A stretch of DNA of 64,000 nt from Pseudotabrizicola sp. GTDB lineage: Bacteria; Pseudomonadota; Alphaproteobacteria; Rhodobacterales; Rhodobacteraceae. Where the stretch lies: the NCBI RefSeq assembly GCF_030656345.1, contig NZ_JAUSNR010000010.1:372001-436000 (forward strand), in the 5' to 3' direction. Below are positions 35,436 through 44,080 of the stretch, piece after piece. The notes beneath the pieces were generated by a model. That model was not told the origin of the DNA and did not search any database. It saw only the letters and a list, made by a program, of their open reading frames with translations. The position numbers and the translations under genes are program-made. Numbering within the stretch: position 1 is the first letter of the stretch; each line of letters opens with the position of its first letter.

Positions 35436-36566
35436 ATGGGCAAGCAAAAGACACTGACCGGACCCGTCTTCCGGTTGGCTGCGGCCTTGCTGGTCCTGTC
35501 CGTTCTGGCCGGATGCTCCGCCCCCCGCGGTGCCGCGCTGCAAAGCGAGGTTTTGCGCGGCCAGAACAGTGCAAACGCAGAGTTTCAGGTGATAGAGGTC
35601 ACGCGCGATTCGGTCAGTCAGGTTGCGCATTGGCCCACGACCGGATGGGCGGGGTCATACCACTGGCTGCCCAACGGGTCGGGCGCGAACAGCCCGCTGA
35701 TCGCAGCCGGGGACCGGATTTCGCTGGTGATCTGGGACCCGCAAAGCAATTCGCTGATCGCTGCAGCGGGTGAGCGGTCGGTCGCGCTGCCCAATCTGAC
35801 GGTATCGCCCGAAGGCTCGCTGTTTGTGCCCTATGTCGGCGATATCATGGTGCGCGGCAAAACCCCGTCGCAGGTGCGGCAAGAAATTGAAACCGCGCTG
35901 GCCCCCACCGTGCCCTCAGCGCAGGTGCAGCTGACGGTCGAGGTGGGGCGGCTGAACTCGGTCGATATTGTCACCGGCGTCGGTCGCGCCGGGGCCTATC
36001 CGCTGATGGACCGCAACACCACCATCCTGTCGCTGATTGCGCAGGCCGGCGGCATCTCCTCCACCCTGCGCAACCCGCTGGTGCGGATGATCCGCGACGG
36101 GCGGACCTATGAGATCCGGGCGGAAAGCCTGTTTTCCGACGGGTCGAAGAATGTGCTGATGAAGGGCGGCGACAAGGTGTTTGTCGAAGAAGACCGCCGC
36201 TATTTCACCGCCATCGGGGCGGCCGGGCGCGAAGAGCTGCTGTATTTCGAACGCGATAACATCAGCGCGATGGAAGCGCTGTCGCATATCGGCGGTCTGG
36301 TCGATTCGCGTGCCGACCCGAAGGGCATTCTGATCTTGCGCAACTATGCCGCAAAAGACCTGCGCACAGACGGGTCGGGGCCGGGCAAAACGCAGGTGGT
36401 GTTCACGATTGATCTGACCAGTGCGGCAGGCCTGTTCGCCGCCCGGTCGTTCGAGATCAATCCCAAAGACACCATTCTGGTGACGGAATCGCCGATTGTG
36501 GCCGCCACGTCGATCATGGGGCTGTTCGGTGCAGCGTTCGGGTTGCGCAATGCCGCATCCGACTGA
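35436..36566 (+). CDS. Polysaccharide export lipoprotein (Wza-type, Poly_export family)
   Basis: About 376 residues from the ATG at 35436, which directly precedes a lipoprotein signal peptide with lipobox VLAGCSAP. The Poly_export (PES) domain is visible as IAAGDRISLVIWDPQSN with PEGSLFVPYVGDIMVRGKTP. SLBB-type domains follow (VGRAGAYPLMDRNTTIL and ALSHIGGLVDSRADP). Such proteins form the outer-membrane channel for capsular or exopolysaccharide. The ribosome binding site is weak. No Wzc-type kinase, Wzx, Wzy or glycosyltransferase gene is next to it. Confidence 0.87.
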   Translation: MGKQKTLTGPVFRLAAALLVLSVLAGCSAPRGAALQSEVLRGQNSANAEFQVIEVTRDSVSQVAHWPTTGWAGSYHWLPNGSGANSPLIAAGDRISLVIWDPQSNSLIAAAGERSVALPNLTVSPEGSLFVPYVGDIMVRGKTPSQVRQEIETALAPTVPSAQVQLTVEVGRLNSVDIVTGVGRAGAYPLMDRNTTILSLIAQAGGISSTLRNPLVRMIRDGRTYEIRAESLFSDGSKNVLMKGGDKVFVEEDRRYFTAIGAAGREELLYFERDNISAMEALSHIGGLVDSRADPKGILILRNYAAKDLRTDGSGPGKTQVVFTIDLTSAAGLFAARSFEINPKDTILVTESPIVAATSIMGLFGAAFGLRNAASD

Positions 36567-36614
36567 CCGCTGGCCTGACGTCACCCCCGGACCTGGCACT
36601 CCGGACAACAACTG

Positions 36615-37796
36615 ATGGTGGGCAACTCGATGTCACAAGTCCATACCTCTGCCAACGGGCACCCGGTGCCGGAAGCCACCTTGCTGATGATCTGCCTGCA
36701 TGGCTCTGCCGCGAGGGGTCTCGGCCCGATCAACGCCGCGCAGATCCTGCTGTTTTCGCCAGACCCGCCAGAGGCCGGCACGCCGTTGAAATCCGCCCCC
36801 GATTTCCGCCATATCCCCGCTATCCCCGGCCCGGCCACGACGGAGGCAGAGGCGCTGCGGTTCAATATGCCCGGGCTGGCAAGCCTTGGCGAACCCACCG
36901 CCGCGCTGCGGGAGCTGCTGCCGGGGCTGAAGATCACCGGGCGAGTGCCTGTTCACCGGCTGGGGCCGCAGGATCTGGCCCCCCTGCTGCCTGCCCAAGG
37001 CAACATTGCCGTCGCGATGGACTGTCCGGGGGCCGAGGCCGGGGTGCTGGACGCGCTGTGGCGCTGTATCGGTCCGGACCGGATCACCCGGATCACCCTG
37101 CGCTGCGGCGCGCAGGCGTTCTTCCACGGTGCCAGCGGGCGGACCGGGGTCGCGCAGATGCTGCAGGCGCAGGGCTTTGGGCGGACAGGATCTGACACCA
37201 GTGATCCGGACTGGCCCGTCCTCAGCTTTCAGCCTGACCCGAAGGTCAGGCAGATCGCCGACTTGCAGGTGAAGCTGAACGACCTGTCGCAAACCGTGGC
37301 CGATCTGACCGCCGCGCAAACCCGGTCTGATGCGCGCGAAGCGCAGCTGGTAGCGCAGGTCCAGTCCTTGCAGGCGGCGAAAGACGCGGTCGATCAGGCC
37401 TTTGCCAGCTTTCGCACAGAGACCGAGGCGGCGCGCCAGTCGCTTGCCACCCAACAGACCGCCGCGGCCGAAGCGATCCGCAAGCGGGATCAGTGTCTGG
37501 CCGATCAGGCCCTGTCAGCGCGGGTTCAGGCGATGCAGGCGCTTGACCTGCGCGACCTGCGCACGCAACTGGACCACAGCGAGCGTGAGCGGCAGCGTCA
37601 GGAAGACCTGCTGCGCAAGCTGACACCCAGACTGGCGCAGGCCGCAGCGCATCTGCAGGCTTTGCAGATTGGCCAGACCAACGCCCCCGGGCAGCCACAG
37701 TCCGGCAAGGGAATTGCGAAACCAAAACCCGGCAAGCTGCCAAAACCCGCCAAGGACCCCAAGCATCGCAAAGCAAAGGCGGGACCGGCGCTATGA
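36615..37796 (+). CDS. Unrecognised protein: FkbM-like N-terminal region, coiled coil and Lys/Pro-rich tail
   Basis: I do not recognise a named family. Of 393 residues, about 80-215 recall the C-terminal half of FkbM-type methyltransferases (FNMPGLASLGEPTAALRELL, MDCPGAEAGVLDAL, then CGAQAFFHGASGRTG), but no SAM-binding glycine motif is visible, so it may be catalytically inactive. Residues about 218-350 form a long Gln/Ala/Arg-rich coiled coil. The last 40 are rich in Lys and Pro. No signal peptide or membrane helix is evident. The stop overlaps the sulfotransferase-like start (ATGA), so the two are translationally coupled. A scaffold or modifying partner in polysaccharide assembly is inference. 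Confidence 0.6.
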   Translation: MVGNSMSQVHTSANGHPVPEATLLMICLHGSAARGLGPINAAQILLFSPDPPEAGTPLKSAPDFRHIPAIPGPATTEAEALRFNMPGLASLGEPTAALRELLPGLKITGRVPVHRLGPQDLAPLLPAQGNIAVAMDCPGAEAGVLDALWRCIGPDRITRITLRCGAQAFFHGASGRTGVAQMLQAQGFGRTGSDTSDPDWPVLSFQPDPKVRQIADLQVKLNDLSQTVADLTAAQTRSDAREAQLVAQVQSLQAAKDAVDQAFASFRTETEAARQSLATQQTAAAEAIRKRDQCLADQALSARVQAMQALDLRDLRTQLDHSERERQRQEDLLRKLTPRLAQAAAHLQALQIGQTNAPGQPQSGKGIAKPKPGKLPKPAKDPKHRKAKAGPAL

Positions 37797-38719
37797 CCCT
37801 GACGCCAAGCGCGCGCAGCGTGGCAGCCGATCTGGAGGCCGCGCTGGATCTGCTGGCCGACTATCGCGGCCGCGATGACGGCGACGCGGGGGCAGAGCCG
37901 CTGCCCAGCCTGCTGGCGCAATGTGTAGCGATGCGCGACGGGTTCCCTGAACCGCAGCCGATGCGCAGCATCCACCACTTTGCCTGCACCGGCGGCACCT
38001 TGCTGTCACGCTGCGTGGCGGCGCTGCCCAACACCGTGCTGCTGAGCGAGATTGATCCGCTCAGCCGCGCCAAGCTGGAGCCGACGTATCCGAAAACCGA
38101 ATTCGCCCCACATGATATTCTGTTGCACTTGCTGCGGGCCGACCATCGTGTGGATCAGGCCGTGGTGGTCGAGGCATTTCAGGCCGCCATCACGACGACG
38201 CTGACGGCGCTGGCCCGGCGGGGCCAGCGACTGGTGCTGCGTGATCATCCGCATTCGCAGTTCTGCACCGGAGTGGACGCGGCTTCGCGCCAGACCGTGC
38301 ACGAGATGCTGGTCCAGTGCTGCCGGGTAAAAGCGCTGGTCACCGTGCGCCACCCGCTGGACAGCTTTGCCTCGCTCGACGCGCTGGGGTGGCGGCAGTT
38401 CTCACCCTTCACGCTGGAAGCCTACGGCCAACGCTATCTTGCCTTCCTGACGCGGCATGCCAGTCTGCCGGTGCTGCGCTACGAAGACTTTGTGGCAGAG
38501 CCGCAGGCTGGGCTGGAACGGATTTGCGGCCATCTGGATCTGCCCTATGAACCGCTTTCGATCGACCTGATCGGGGCCGTCGCCATCAGCGGCGACAGCG
38601 GGCGGTCGGGCAGCAACATCACCCCCCGCCCCCGGCGCGCGGTGCCGCCCGCCATTGAGGCGCAGCGGGGCGACCCGGCCTATCTGCGGCTGTGCGCGCA
38701 GCTTGGCTACGACCCATGA
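37793..38719 (+). CDS. Sulfotransferase-like protein
   Basis: A 308-residue protein with features of PAPS-dependent sulfotransferases. There is a P-loop-like 5' phosphosulfate region (HFACTGGTLLSRCVAALPN), an LVLRDHPHSQF segment, a VTVRHPLDSFASL motif resembling the 3' phosphate-binding RxxxxSxxS stretch, and YEDFVAEPQAGLERICGHLDL near the C-terminus. It is coupled to the preceding coiled-coil protein and follows a polysaccharide export gene, so a sulfated surface sugar is plausible. It could also act on a lipid or protein. Its 3' end faces rsgA nine bases away. Confidence 0.72.
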   Translation: MTLTPSARSVAADLEAALDLLADYRGRDDGDAGAEPLPSLLAQCVAMRDGFPEPQPMRSIHHFACTGGTLLSRCVAALPNTVLLSEIDPLSRAKLEPTYPKTEFAPHDILLHLLRADHRVDQAVVVEAFQAAITTTLTALARRGQRLVLRDHPHSQFCTGVDAASRQTVHEMLVQCCRVKALVTVRHPLDSFASLDALGWRQFSPFTLEAYGQRYLAFLTRHASLPVLRYEDFVAEPQAGLERICGHLDLPYEPLSIDLIGAVAISGDSGRSGSNITPRPRRAVPPAIEAQRGDPAYLRLCAQLGYDP

Positions 38720-38727
38720 CCGGCAGG

Positions 38728-39774
38728 CTACCAGCGTTTTGACGGCAGTTTTGTCGTCCGGTTGCCGCGCGGGCCGGATTGAACCGGGGTGTTGGCGCGG
38801 TTCTCATCGTGCAGTTTGCGCCAGCGGTCCAGCCGCGCCGGGTCCAGCGTGCCGGCCGCAATCGCAGCCTGCACAGCGCAGCCGGGTTCATGGGCATGGG
38901 TGCAGTCGCGAAAACGGCAGGCCGGGGCCAGTTCGGTGATTTCGGCAAACAGCTGGTCCAGCCCGAAGGCGGTGTCGCTGATATGCAGCGTGCGCATGCC
39001 CGGCGTGTCGATCACCCAGCCGCCTCCGGTGATCGGGTGCAGCGACCGCGCGGTGGTGGTGTGCCGCCCCTTGGCATCGGCCTCGCGGATGCTGCCGGTT
39101 TCCTGCGCCTCTGCCCCGGTTTTTCCGGCCAGCGTGTTCAGCAACGATGACTTGCCCACCCCGGATGAGCCGACAAGCGCCACGGTCTGCCCCGGCGCGC
39201 ACCATTGCGCCAGCTGACCTGCGGCCTGCGCAGAGGTTGCATCCAGTGCCACCACCGCAAGCCCGCGCTGCAATCCCGCCACCTGCGCGATATAAGGGGC
39301 CGGATCAGGCACCTGATCCACCTTGGTCAGCACGATCACCGGGTTGGTCCCGGCTTCATTGGCAAAGGCCAGATAGCGTTCCAGCCGGGCCGGGTTCAGA
39401 TCGTCATTGCAAGAGGTGACGATGAACAGCGTGTCGACATTCGCGGCAATCAGCTGCGGCACGCGCGCGCCTTCGGTATGGCGCTGCAGCACCGATCTGC
39501 GGTCCAGCCGCCGCAGCAGAAGCCGGGTCTGCGGGTCCACCAGCACCCAGTCGCCGACCGCGTAATCGGCAGTGCTGGCCTGCGGCGACAGCGTCAGGCG
39601 GACTGGATCGCCGCCCGCCACGGCGGTCAGCCGGGCACGGTGCACCGTGGCAATGCGCATCCGGTCGAGGGACTGTTCCTCTGGCCCCAGCTGATCGTCA
39701 AAAAAGGCGGACCAGCCAAGGGCGGGTTGGGACGTGGCGTCTAGGTCTGTGTTCTGGGTCATGTCTGACTGCAT
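38728..39774 (-). CDS. rsgA: Ribosome small subunit-dependent GTPase A
   Basis: A 348-residue circularly permuted GTPase that assists 30S maturation. Order of motifs: OB-fold region, G4 LTKVDQVPD, then G1 GSSGVGKSSLLNTLAGK, G2 region GRHTTTARSL, G3 DTPGMRTL, and a C-terminal zinc knuckle CRFRDCTHAHEPGC. Starts at 39774 and 39762 are both possible, with weak ribosome binding sites. It is convergent with the sulfotransferase-like gene and follows an amidohydrolase gene in the same direction. Confidence 0.95.
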   Translation of the reverse strand: MQSDMTQNTDLDATSQPALGWSAFFDDQLGPEEQSLDRMRIATVHRARLTAVAGGDPVRLTLSPQASTADYAVGDWVLVDPQTRLLLRRLDRRSVLQRHTEGARVPQLIAANVDTLFIVTSCNDDLNPARLERYLAFANEAGTNPVIVLTKVDQVPDPAPYIAQVAGLQRGLAVVALDATSAQAAGQLAQWCAPGQTVALVGSSGVGKSSLLNTLAGKTGAEAQETGSIREADAKGRHTTTARSLHPITGGGWVIDTPGMRTLHISDTAFGLDQLFAEITELAPACRFRDCTHAHEPGCAVQAAIAAGTLDPARLDRWRKLHDENRANTPVQSGPRGNRTTKLPSKRW

Positions 39775-39844
39775 GATCGTGACACCGGCGCAATGCAAGC
39801 TGAACTCACCGGCGCGGCAGCCGCCCGGCAGGCTTTCGCAGCCA

Positions 39845-40699
39845 TCAGGCCGACCGCCGGTCCGGCACCGCGATATCCCACAGCCTGCAGGCATTGGCGT
39901 GCAGGATCGCGCCGCGCTCACTGACCGACAGGTCGGCCAGCAGGGCCTGACTGGTCGCGACCCATTCGGGCAGGCTGGACTGCAATGTGCAGACCGGACT
40001 GTCAGAGCCCCAGACCATGCGGTCGGCCCCGAACTGCTCCAGCACATGGGTGACCCATGGCCGCAGCGTGTCCAGTGTCCAGTCGCCGCCGGTATAGGCG
40101 GTGATGCCCGACAGTTTCAGGATCACATTCGGGCGGCGGGCCAGATCGGTGATCCTGGCGGCCCAAGGCTCAAACGCGCCGCCCGCGATGTCTGGCACGC
40201 CGCAATGATCCAGCACGAAAACGGTGTCAGGGCAGGCATCGGCCAGTTCAATGGCCAGCGGCAGTTGCCGCGCCAGCATCACGATATCAAACGGCAGCCC
40301 CACGGTGCCCAGACGCGCGATGTTGTCGCGAAACAGCTCAGATTGCGACACCGCATCGGGCACAACATGCAAAACACGCCGCAAGCCCTTGACCACGCTG
40401 CGATCTACCCGCTCAAGCCAAGCGGCAAAGCCAGGGGATTCGGGGCGGGCCGCGGCGATGGCCCCGCGGATCAGACTGCCGGGCCGTTGCATCAGGTCCG
40501 CGATAAAGGCGGTTTCCGCCTCGATATCGGCCTCGGCCACATCCACCTCCATATGCAGCACATCGGTGATGCCGATGCGGCGGGCGGTGGATTCGTACTC
40601 TTCATAGCTCCAGTCGCGGTTCAGCGCCGGGGCACCCTCCAGCCACGGATAGGACAGCCGGCTGCGGTTCACCAGATGCAGATGGGTGTCAAAAATCAT
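39845..40699 (-). CDS. Amidohydrolase family protein (fuconolactonase/PDC hydrolase type)
   Basis: A 284-residue TIM-barrel hydrolase of the amidohydrolase_2 family. It begins with the metal-site MIFDTHLHLVN, has a VFVLDHCGVPDIAGG strand, an LKLSGITAYTGGDW strand, and ends with RMVWGSDSPVC, which carries the last catalytic aspartate. Close relatives hydrolyse sugar lactones or 2-pyrone-4,6-dicarboxylate. No sugar dehydrogenase or aromatic gene is nearby to narrow the substrate. Lies 70 bases upstream of rsgA. Confidence 0.85.
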   Translation of the reverse strand: MIFDTHLHLVNRSRLSYPWLEGAPALNRDWSYEEYESTARRIGITDVLHMEVDVAEADIEAETAFIADLMQRPGSLIRGAIAAARPESPGFAAWLERVDRSVVKGLRRVLHVVPDAVSQSELFRDNIARLGTVGLPFDIVMLARQLPLAIELADACPDTVFVLDHCGVPDIAGGAFEPWAARITDLARRPNVILKLSGITAYTGGDWTLDTLRPWVTHVLEQFGADRMVWGSDSPVCTLQSSLPEWVATSQALLADLSVSERGAILHANACRLWDIAVPDRRSA

Positions 40700-40820
40700 C
40701 GGCCAGTCCCTTTATTGCGCAACAGCATGGGGCAGCGGCAGGGCCTGCGCTGTGCAAGCTGATCTGGCGCATCTTGCCCCTGTCGCAGTAAAGCGATGTT
40801 GCGCCTGCAAATCCAGCCCC

Positions 40821-40865
40821 GCCTCAGCCTGCCCCGCCTCAGTCTGTTGTGCCTCAGTCTGTTGT
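40821..40865. repeat. Three 15-bp tandem repeats over a stop codon
   Basis: GCCTCAGCCTGCCCC, GCCTCAGTCTGTTGT and GCCTCAGTCTGTTGT lie head to tail at 40821-40835, 40836-40850 and 40851-40865. The last two are identical. The third contains the stop codon of the DUF2218 gene, read on the minus strand, so earlier copies provide back-up stop codons in the same frame. Confidence 0.85.
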
Positions 40866-41156
40866 GCCGCGTTCAAGCTGCCAGTTCAGCCCGGAAAACC
40901 CCTCACGATGGGCAAAGGTCACCAGATGCACGTCGATGGCAAAGCGGGCCTGAATCAACCCCTTCATGTCGTCCGCCGTGACGCGGACCGTCAGCGCCTC
41001 ATTATCAGCGGCAAGATCTGCCGGGCCCGACAGCAGCGCGGCGGTGCCCTGCCGGTCATCGAAGTCCACAGCGACCTTGTGGGCAAAGTGCTTGCACAGT
41101 TGTTGCAGGTATTTTGACGCGTGCGGCGTCGGATAACGGGCTGTTGATACGAGCAT
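40854..41156 (-). CDS. DUF2218 domain-containing protein
   Basis: A 100-residue protein that appears to be a DUF2218 member: TARYPTPHASKYLQQLCKHF and KVAVDFDDRQGTAALLSG in the first half, LVTFAHREGFSGLNWQL in the second. No signal peptide or membrane helix is seen. DUF2218 genes are often found beside siderophore uptake genes and a role in intracellular iron release or siderophore handling has been suggested, but none is established. Here it is divergent from a siderophore ABC transporter, sharing the 126-base intergenic region. Confidence 0.75.
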   Translation of the reverse strand: MLVSTARYPTPHASKYLQQLCKHFAHKVAVDFDDRQGTAALLSGPADLAADNEALTVRVTADDMKGLIQARFAIDVHLVTFAHREGFSGLNWQLERGTTD

Positions 41157-41282
41157 GCGGCATTCCCAACTGTTTTACATGGAATATCCTCTGGAACTGC
41201 GCGGGGCAAGACGGTAAGGAACCGGCATCCCCCTCGCGTGAAGCCAGATCATCAGCCACACGCCACCCTGCAGGAGCCGCTG
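41157..41282. promoter_or_regulatory. Divergent promoter region of DUF2218 and siderophore transporter genes
   Basis: The 126-base gap should contain both promoters. A relatively A/T-rich stretch lies at 41164-41190 (CAACTGTTTTACATGG). I cannot identify a convincing Fur, RirA or Irr site here. Confidence 0.35.
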
Positions 41283-42173
41283 ATGATCCGTGCCCCCCTT
41301 TCCGGCCTGCTGGCCGCGTTGATGCTTGCCGCCCCCACCGCACAGGCCGAACCGCTCACCGTGCTGACCGCTCAGGGCGCGGTGACGGTGCCCGCCACCC
41401 CGGCAAAGATCGCCGTGTTCGACATCGCGGCCATCGACACCCTGACAGCCCTTGGCGTCATCCCCGATGGCACGCCGGACAAGCTGTACCTCGACTATCT
41501 GTCGGCTGTGCCCGTGACCCCGATGGGCACCCTGTTCGAGCCGGATCTGGAAGCGCTGGCCGGGCTGACCCCCGATCTGATCATCGTCGGCGGTCGGTCC
41601 TCAACACAGGTAGGCGCGCTGTCCCCCATCGCGCAGACCATCGACATGACCATCTGGGAAGACATTCCCGGTGAAGCGCGGCAGCGGATCGAGGCCTATG
41701 GCACCCTGTTCGGCAAACCGGAACAGGCCGCAGACCTGCTGGCAGAATTCGACGCGGCCCTGACCGCCGCCCGCGCCGCCGTGGCGGGCAAAGGCACCGC
41801 ACTGATCGTGCAGACCAACGGGCCAAAGGTTTCCGCCTATGGCAAGGGATCGCGCTTTGGCTGGCTGCACTCTGCGCTGGATCTGCCAGAGGCCTACGCC
41901 AACCTGACCCCCGACACCCATGGCGATGCGGTGTCCTTCGAGTTCATCGCGCAGGCCAATCCCGACTGGCTGATCGTGGTCGACCGTGCGGCGGCGATTG
42001 GCGAGACGGCTTCGGCGCAGGCCACGCTGGACAACCCGCTGGTGGCAGGCACCACCGCCGGGCAAAAGGGGCAGATCCTTTATCTGTCGTCGGGCCCGGT
42101 CTATATTGCGGGGGGCGGCTATACCTCGATCACCACCACGCTGGCAGAGCTGACCGCCGCGTTTTCCAAGTAA
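41283..42173 (+). CDS. Iron-siderophore ABC transporter substrate-binding protein
   Basis: A 296-residue class III binding protein of the FatB/CeuE type. The signal peptide ends near TAQAEPL and has no lipobox, so it is soluble in the periplasm. The family segments KIAVFDIAAIDTLTALGV, EALAGLTPDLIIVGGRSS and VSAYGKGSRFGWLH are present. The ATG at 41283 follows CAGGAG by about six bases. It is the first of four genes for a complete ferric-siderophore importer. Relatives bind catecholate or carboxylate siderophores; the ligand cannot be assigned from sequence. Confidence 0.88.
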   Translation: MIRAPLSGLLAALMLAAPTAQAEPLTVLTAQGAVTVPATPAKIAVFDIAAIDTLTALGVIPDGTPDKLYLDYLSAVPVTPMGTLFEPDLEALAGLTPDLIIVGGRSSTQVGALSPIAQTIDMTIWEDIPGEARQRIEAYGTLFGKPEQAADLLAEFDAALTAARAAVAGKGTALIVQTNGPKVSAYGKGSRFGWLHSALDLPEAYANLTPDTHGDAVSFEFIAQANPDWLIVVDRAAAIGETASAQATLDNPLVAGTTAGQKGQILYLSSGPVYIAGGGYTSITTTLAELTAAFSK

Positions 42174-42192
42174 CGCGCAGACCTGCCCAGCC

Positions 42193-43146
42193 ATGCGCCC
42201 GGCCCTTGCCCTGACCCTACTGCTCGTGCCGCTCTCTGCCGCCAGCCTGCTGATCGGGGCGGCGGATATGGATCTGGCCAGCCTTGGCCATGACCCGCAG
42301 GCGGCGCTGATCCTGACCGTATCGCGCGTGCCGCGCACGGCGGCGGTGATCCTGACCGGCGCGGCGCTCGCGATTGCCGGGGTGGTGATGCAGCAACTGG
42401 TGCGCAACCGCTTTGTCGAACCGGGCACCACCGGCACGGCGGAAAGTGCGGCCCTAGGCCTGCTGGCGGTGACACTGATCGCGCCCGCTGCGCCGATCTG
42501 GGTCAAAATGGTGGTGGCCAGCCTTGCCGCCATGGCGGGCACCGCGCTGTTCTTGCGGCTGATCCGCCGCCTGCCCCCGCGTGAGGTGTTGCTGGTGCCG
42601 CTGGTCGGCATCGTGCTGGCGTCGATCCTTGGGGCCATGGTCACCTTTATCGGCTGGCAGACTGACCTTCTGCAGATGATCGGCATCTGGCTGTTCACCG
42701 GGGAGTTTTCCGGCGTGATCGCCGGACGCTATGAGCTGCTGTGGATCGCCGCCGCCGCCGCCGCACTGGCATGGTTTGCCGCCGACCGCTTTGCCATTCT
42801 GGGCTTGGGGCAAGAGACGGCAACCGGGCTGGGCCTGAACCCCGATGCGGTGATGCGGCTGGGGCTGGTGGTGGTGGCGGTGGTGACAGCACTGGTGATC
42901 GTGACCGTGGGGATGATCCCTTTCATCGGGCTGGTGGTGCCCAACATCGTGGCCCGCCGCATGGGCGACAACCTGCGCGCCACCCTGCCGGTCACCGCTG
43001 CGGGGGGGGCTGCGCTGGTGCTGGCCTGCGACATCACCGGGCGGCTGGTGCGCTACCCCTACGAGGTGCCGGTGGGCACTGTGCTGGGCGTGGTCGGCAG
43101 CCTGCTGTTCCTGTGGCTGCTGTACCGGGAACCCGCCCGTGGATAG
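42193..43146 (+). CDS. Iron-siderophore ABC transporter permease (FatD/CeuB type)
   Basis: A 317-residue FecCD-family permease with about nine membrane helices. Characteristic parts are ALAIAGVVMQQLVRNRFVEP near the N-terminus, GTTGTAESAALG, and the ATPase-docking IPFIGLVVPNIVARRMGDN segment. It begins 19 bases after the binding-protein gene and overlaps the second permease gene by eight bases. Confidence 0.92.
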   Translation: MRPALALTLLLVPLSAASLLIGAADMDLASLGHDPQAALILTVSRVPRTAAVILTGAALAIAGVVMQQLVRNRFVEPGTTGTAESAALGLLAVTLIAPAAPIWVKMVVASLAAMAGTALFLRLIRRLPPREVLLVPLVGIVLASILGAMVTFIGWQTDLLQMIGIWLFTGEFSGVIAGRYELLWIAAAAAALAWFAADRFAILGLGQETATGLGLNPDAVMRLGLVVVAVVTALVIVTVGMIPFIGLVVPNIVARRMGDNLRATLPVTAAGGAALVLACDITGRLVRYPYEVPVGTVLGVVGSLLFLWLLYREPARG

Positions 43147-44080
43147 GCGCGCCACCTTTCTGACGCTGGCGCTGACCGTGGCCTGCGCCGCCTATCTGCT
43201 GTGGGGGCTGGGGCCGAAGTGGCCGTTTGTGCTGTCGCTGCGCGCAGGCAAGCTGGCGGGGATGCTGCTGGTGGGGGCTGCCGTGGCGGTGGCGACGGTG
43301 CTGTTTCAGACCGTCAGCCGCAACCGGATTCTGACGCCGCAGATCATGGGGTTTGATGCGCTGTATATCCTGATGCAGACAGCCCTTGTTGCCGGTCTGG
43401 GCCTGACCGGCTTTGCCAGTCTGCCGGTGCCCGCCAAATTCGGGGTCGAGGTGGCGATCATGATCGCGGCCTCCTTGCTGCTGTTCGGCACCCTGCTGGG
43501 CCGCGCCGGGCAGGATGTGGCGCGGCTGATCCTGACCGGGGTGATTCTGGGGGTGCTGTTCCGGTCTGCCGCCGGGTTTCTGGCACGCGTGCTGGACCCG
43601 AATGCCTTTGCCGTGGTGCAATACGCCAGCTTCGCCAGCTTTGCCCGGGTGAACACCGACCTGCTGCCCTATGCCCCCACGCTGACCTGCGCGGCCATCG
43701 GGCTGGCGCTGTGGCTGGCCCCGCGGCTGGATGTGCTGGCGCTTGGCCGCCCCATTGCGGTGTCGCTGGGGCTGAAGCATGACCGGCTGCTGCTGCTGGC
43801 ACTGGGAATCGTCGCGGTGCTGGTGTCGGTCGCCACCGCGCTGGTCGGGCCGATGGCCTTCTTTGGCCTGATCGTCGCCGGACTGGCGCATGAGGCGGCG
43901 GGCACCGCCCGCCATGCCCGGCTGTTGCCGATGGCGATGCTGATCGCCGGCCTGCTGCTGGTCGGCGGACAGACGGTGTTCGAACGCGCGCTTGGCCTGC
44001 AATCCACCCTGTCGGTGGTGATCGAATTTGCCGGCGGGCTGTTTTTCCTGTGGTTGCTGCTGAAGGGACGCATCAGATGA
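43139..44080 (+). CDS. Iron-siderophore ABC transporter permease (FatC/CeuC type)
   Basis: A 313-residue FecCD-family permease, the partner of the preceding one. It starts with GTG at 43139. Family features are VATVLFQTVSRNRILTPQIM, FDALYILMQTALVAGL and the docking loop GPMAFFGLIVAGLAHEAAGT. Its stop overlaps the ATPase start (ATGA at 44077-44080). Confidence 0.92.
   Translation: MDRRATFLTLALTVACAAYLLWGLGPKWPFVLSLRAGKLAGMLLVGAAVAVATVLFQTVSRNRILTPQIMGFDALYILMQTALVAGLGLTGFASLPVPAKFGVEVAIMIAASLLLFGTLLGRAGQDVARLILTGVILGVLFRSAAGFLARVLDPNAFAVVQYASFASFARVNTDLLPYAPTLTCAAIGLALWLAPRLDVLALGRPIAVSLGLKHDRLLLLALGIVAVLVSVATALVGPMAFFGLIVAGLAHEAAGTARHARLLPMAMLIAGLLLVGGQTVFERALGLQSTLSVVIEFAGGLFFLWLLLKGRIR

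Noticed and set aside
36615-37796. Active FkbM methyltransferase
   Set aside because: The C-terminal half shows resemblance, but no SAM-binding glycine-rich motif is present in the N-terminal part.
38728-40047. Longer N-terminus of RsgA reaching into the amidohydrolase gene
   Set aside because: The additional residues are out of frame with, and overlap, the amidohydrolase coding end and are unlike the OB-fold start of RsgA.
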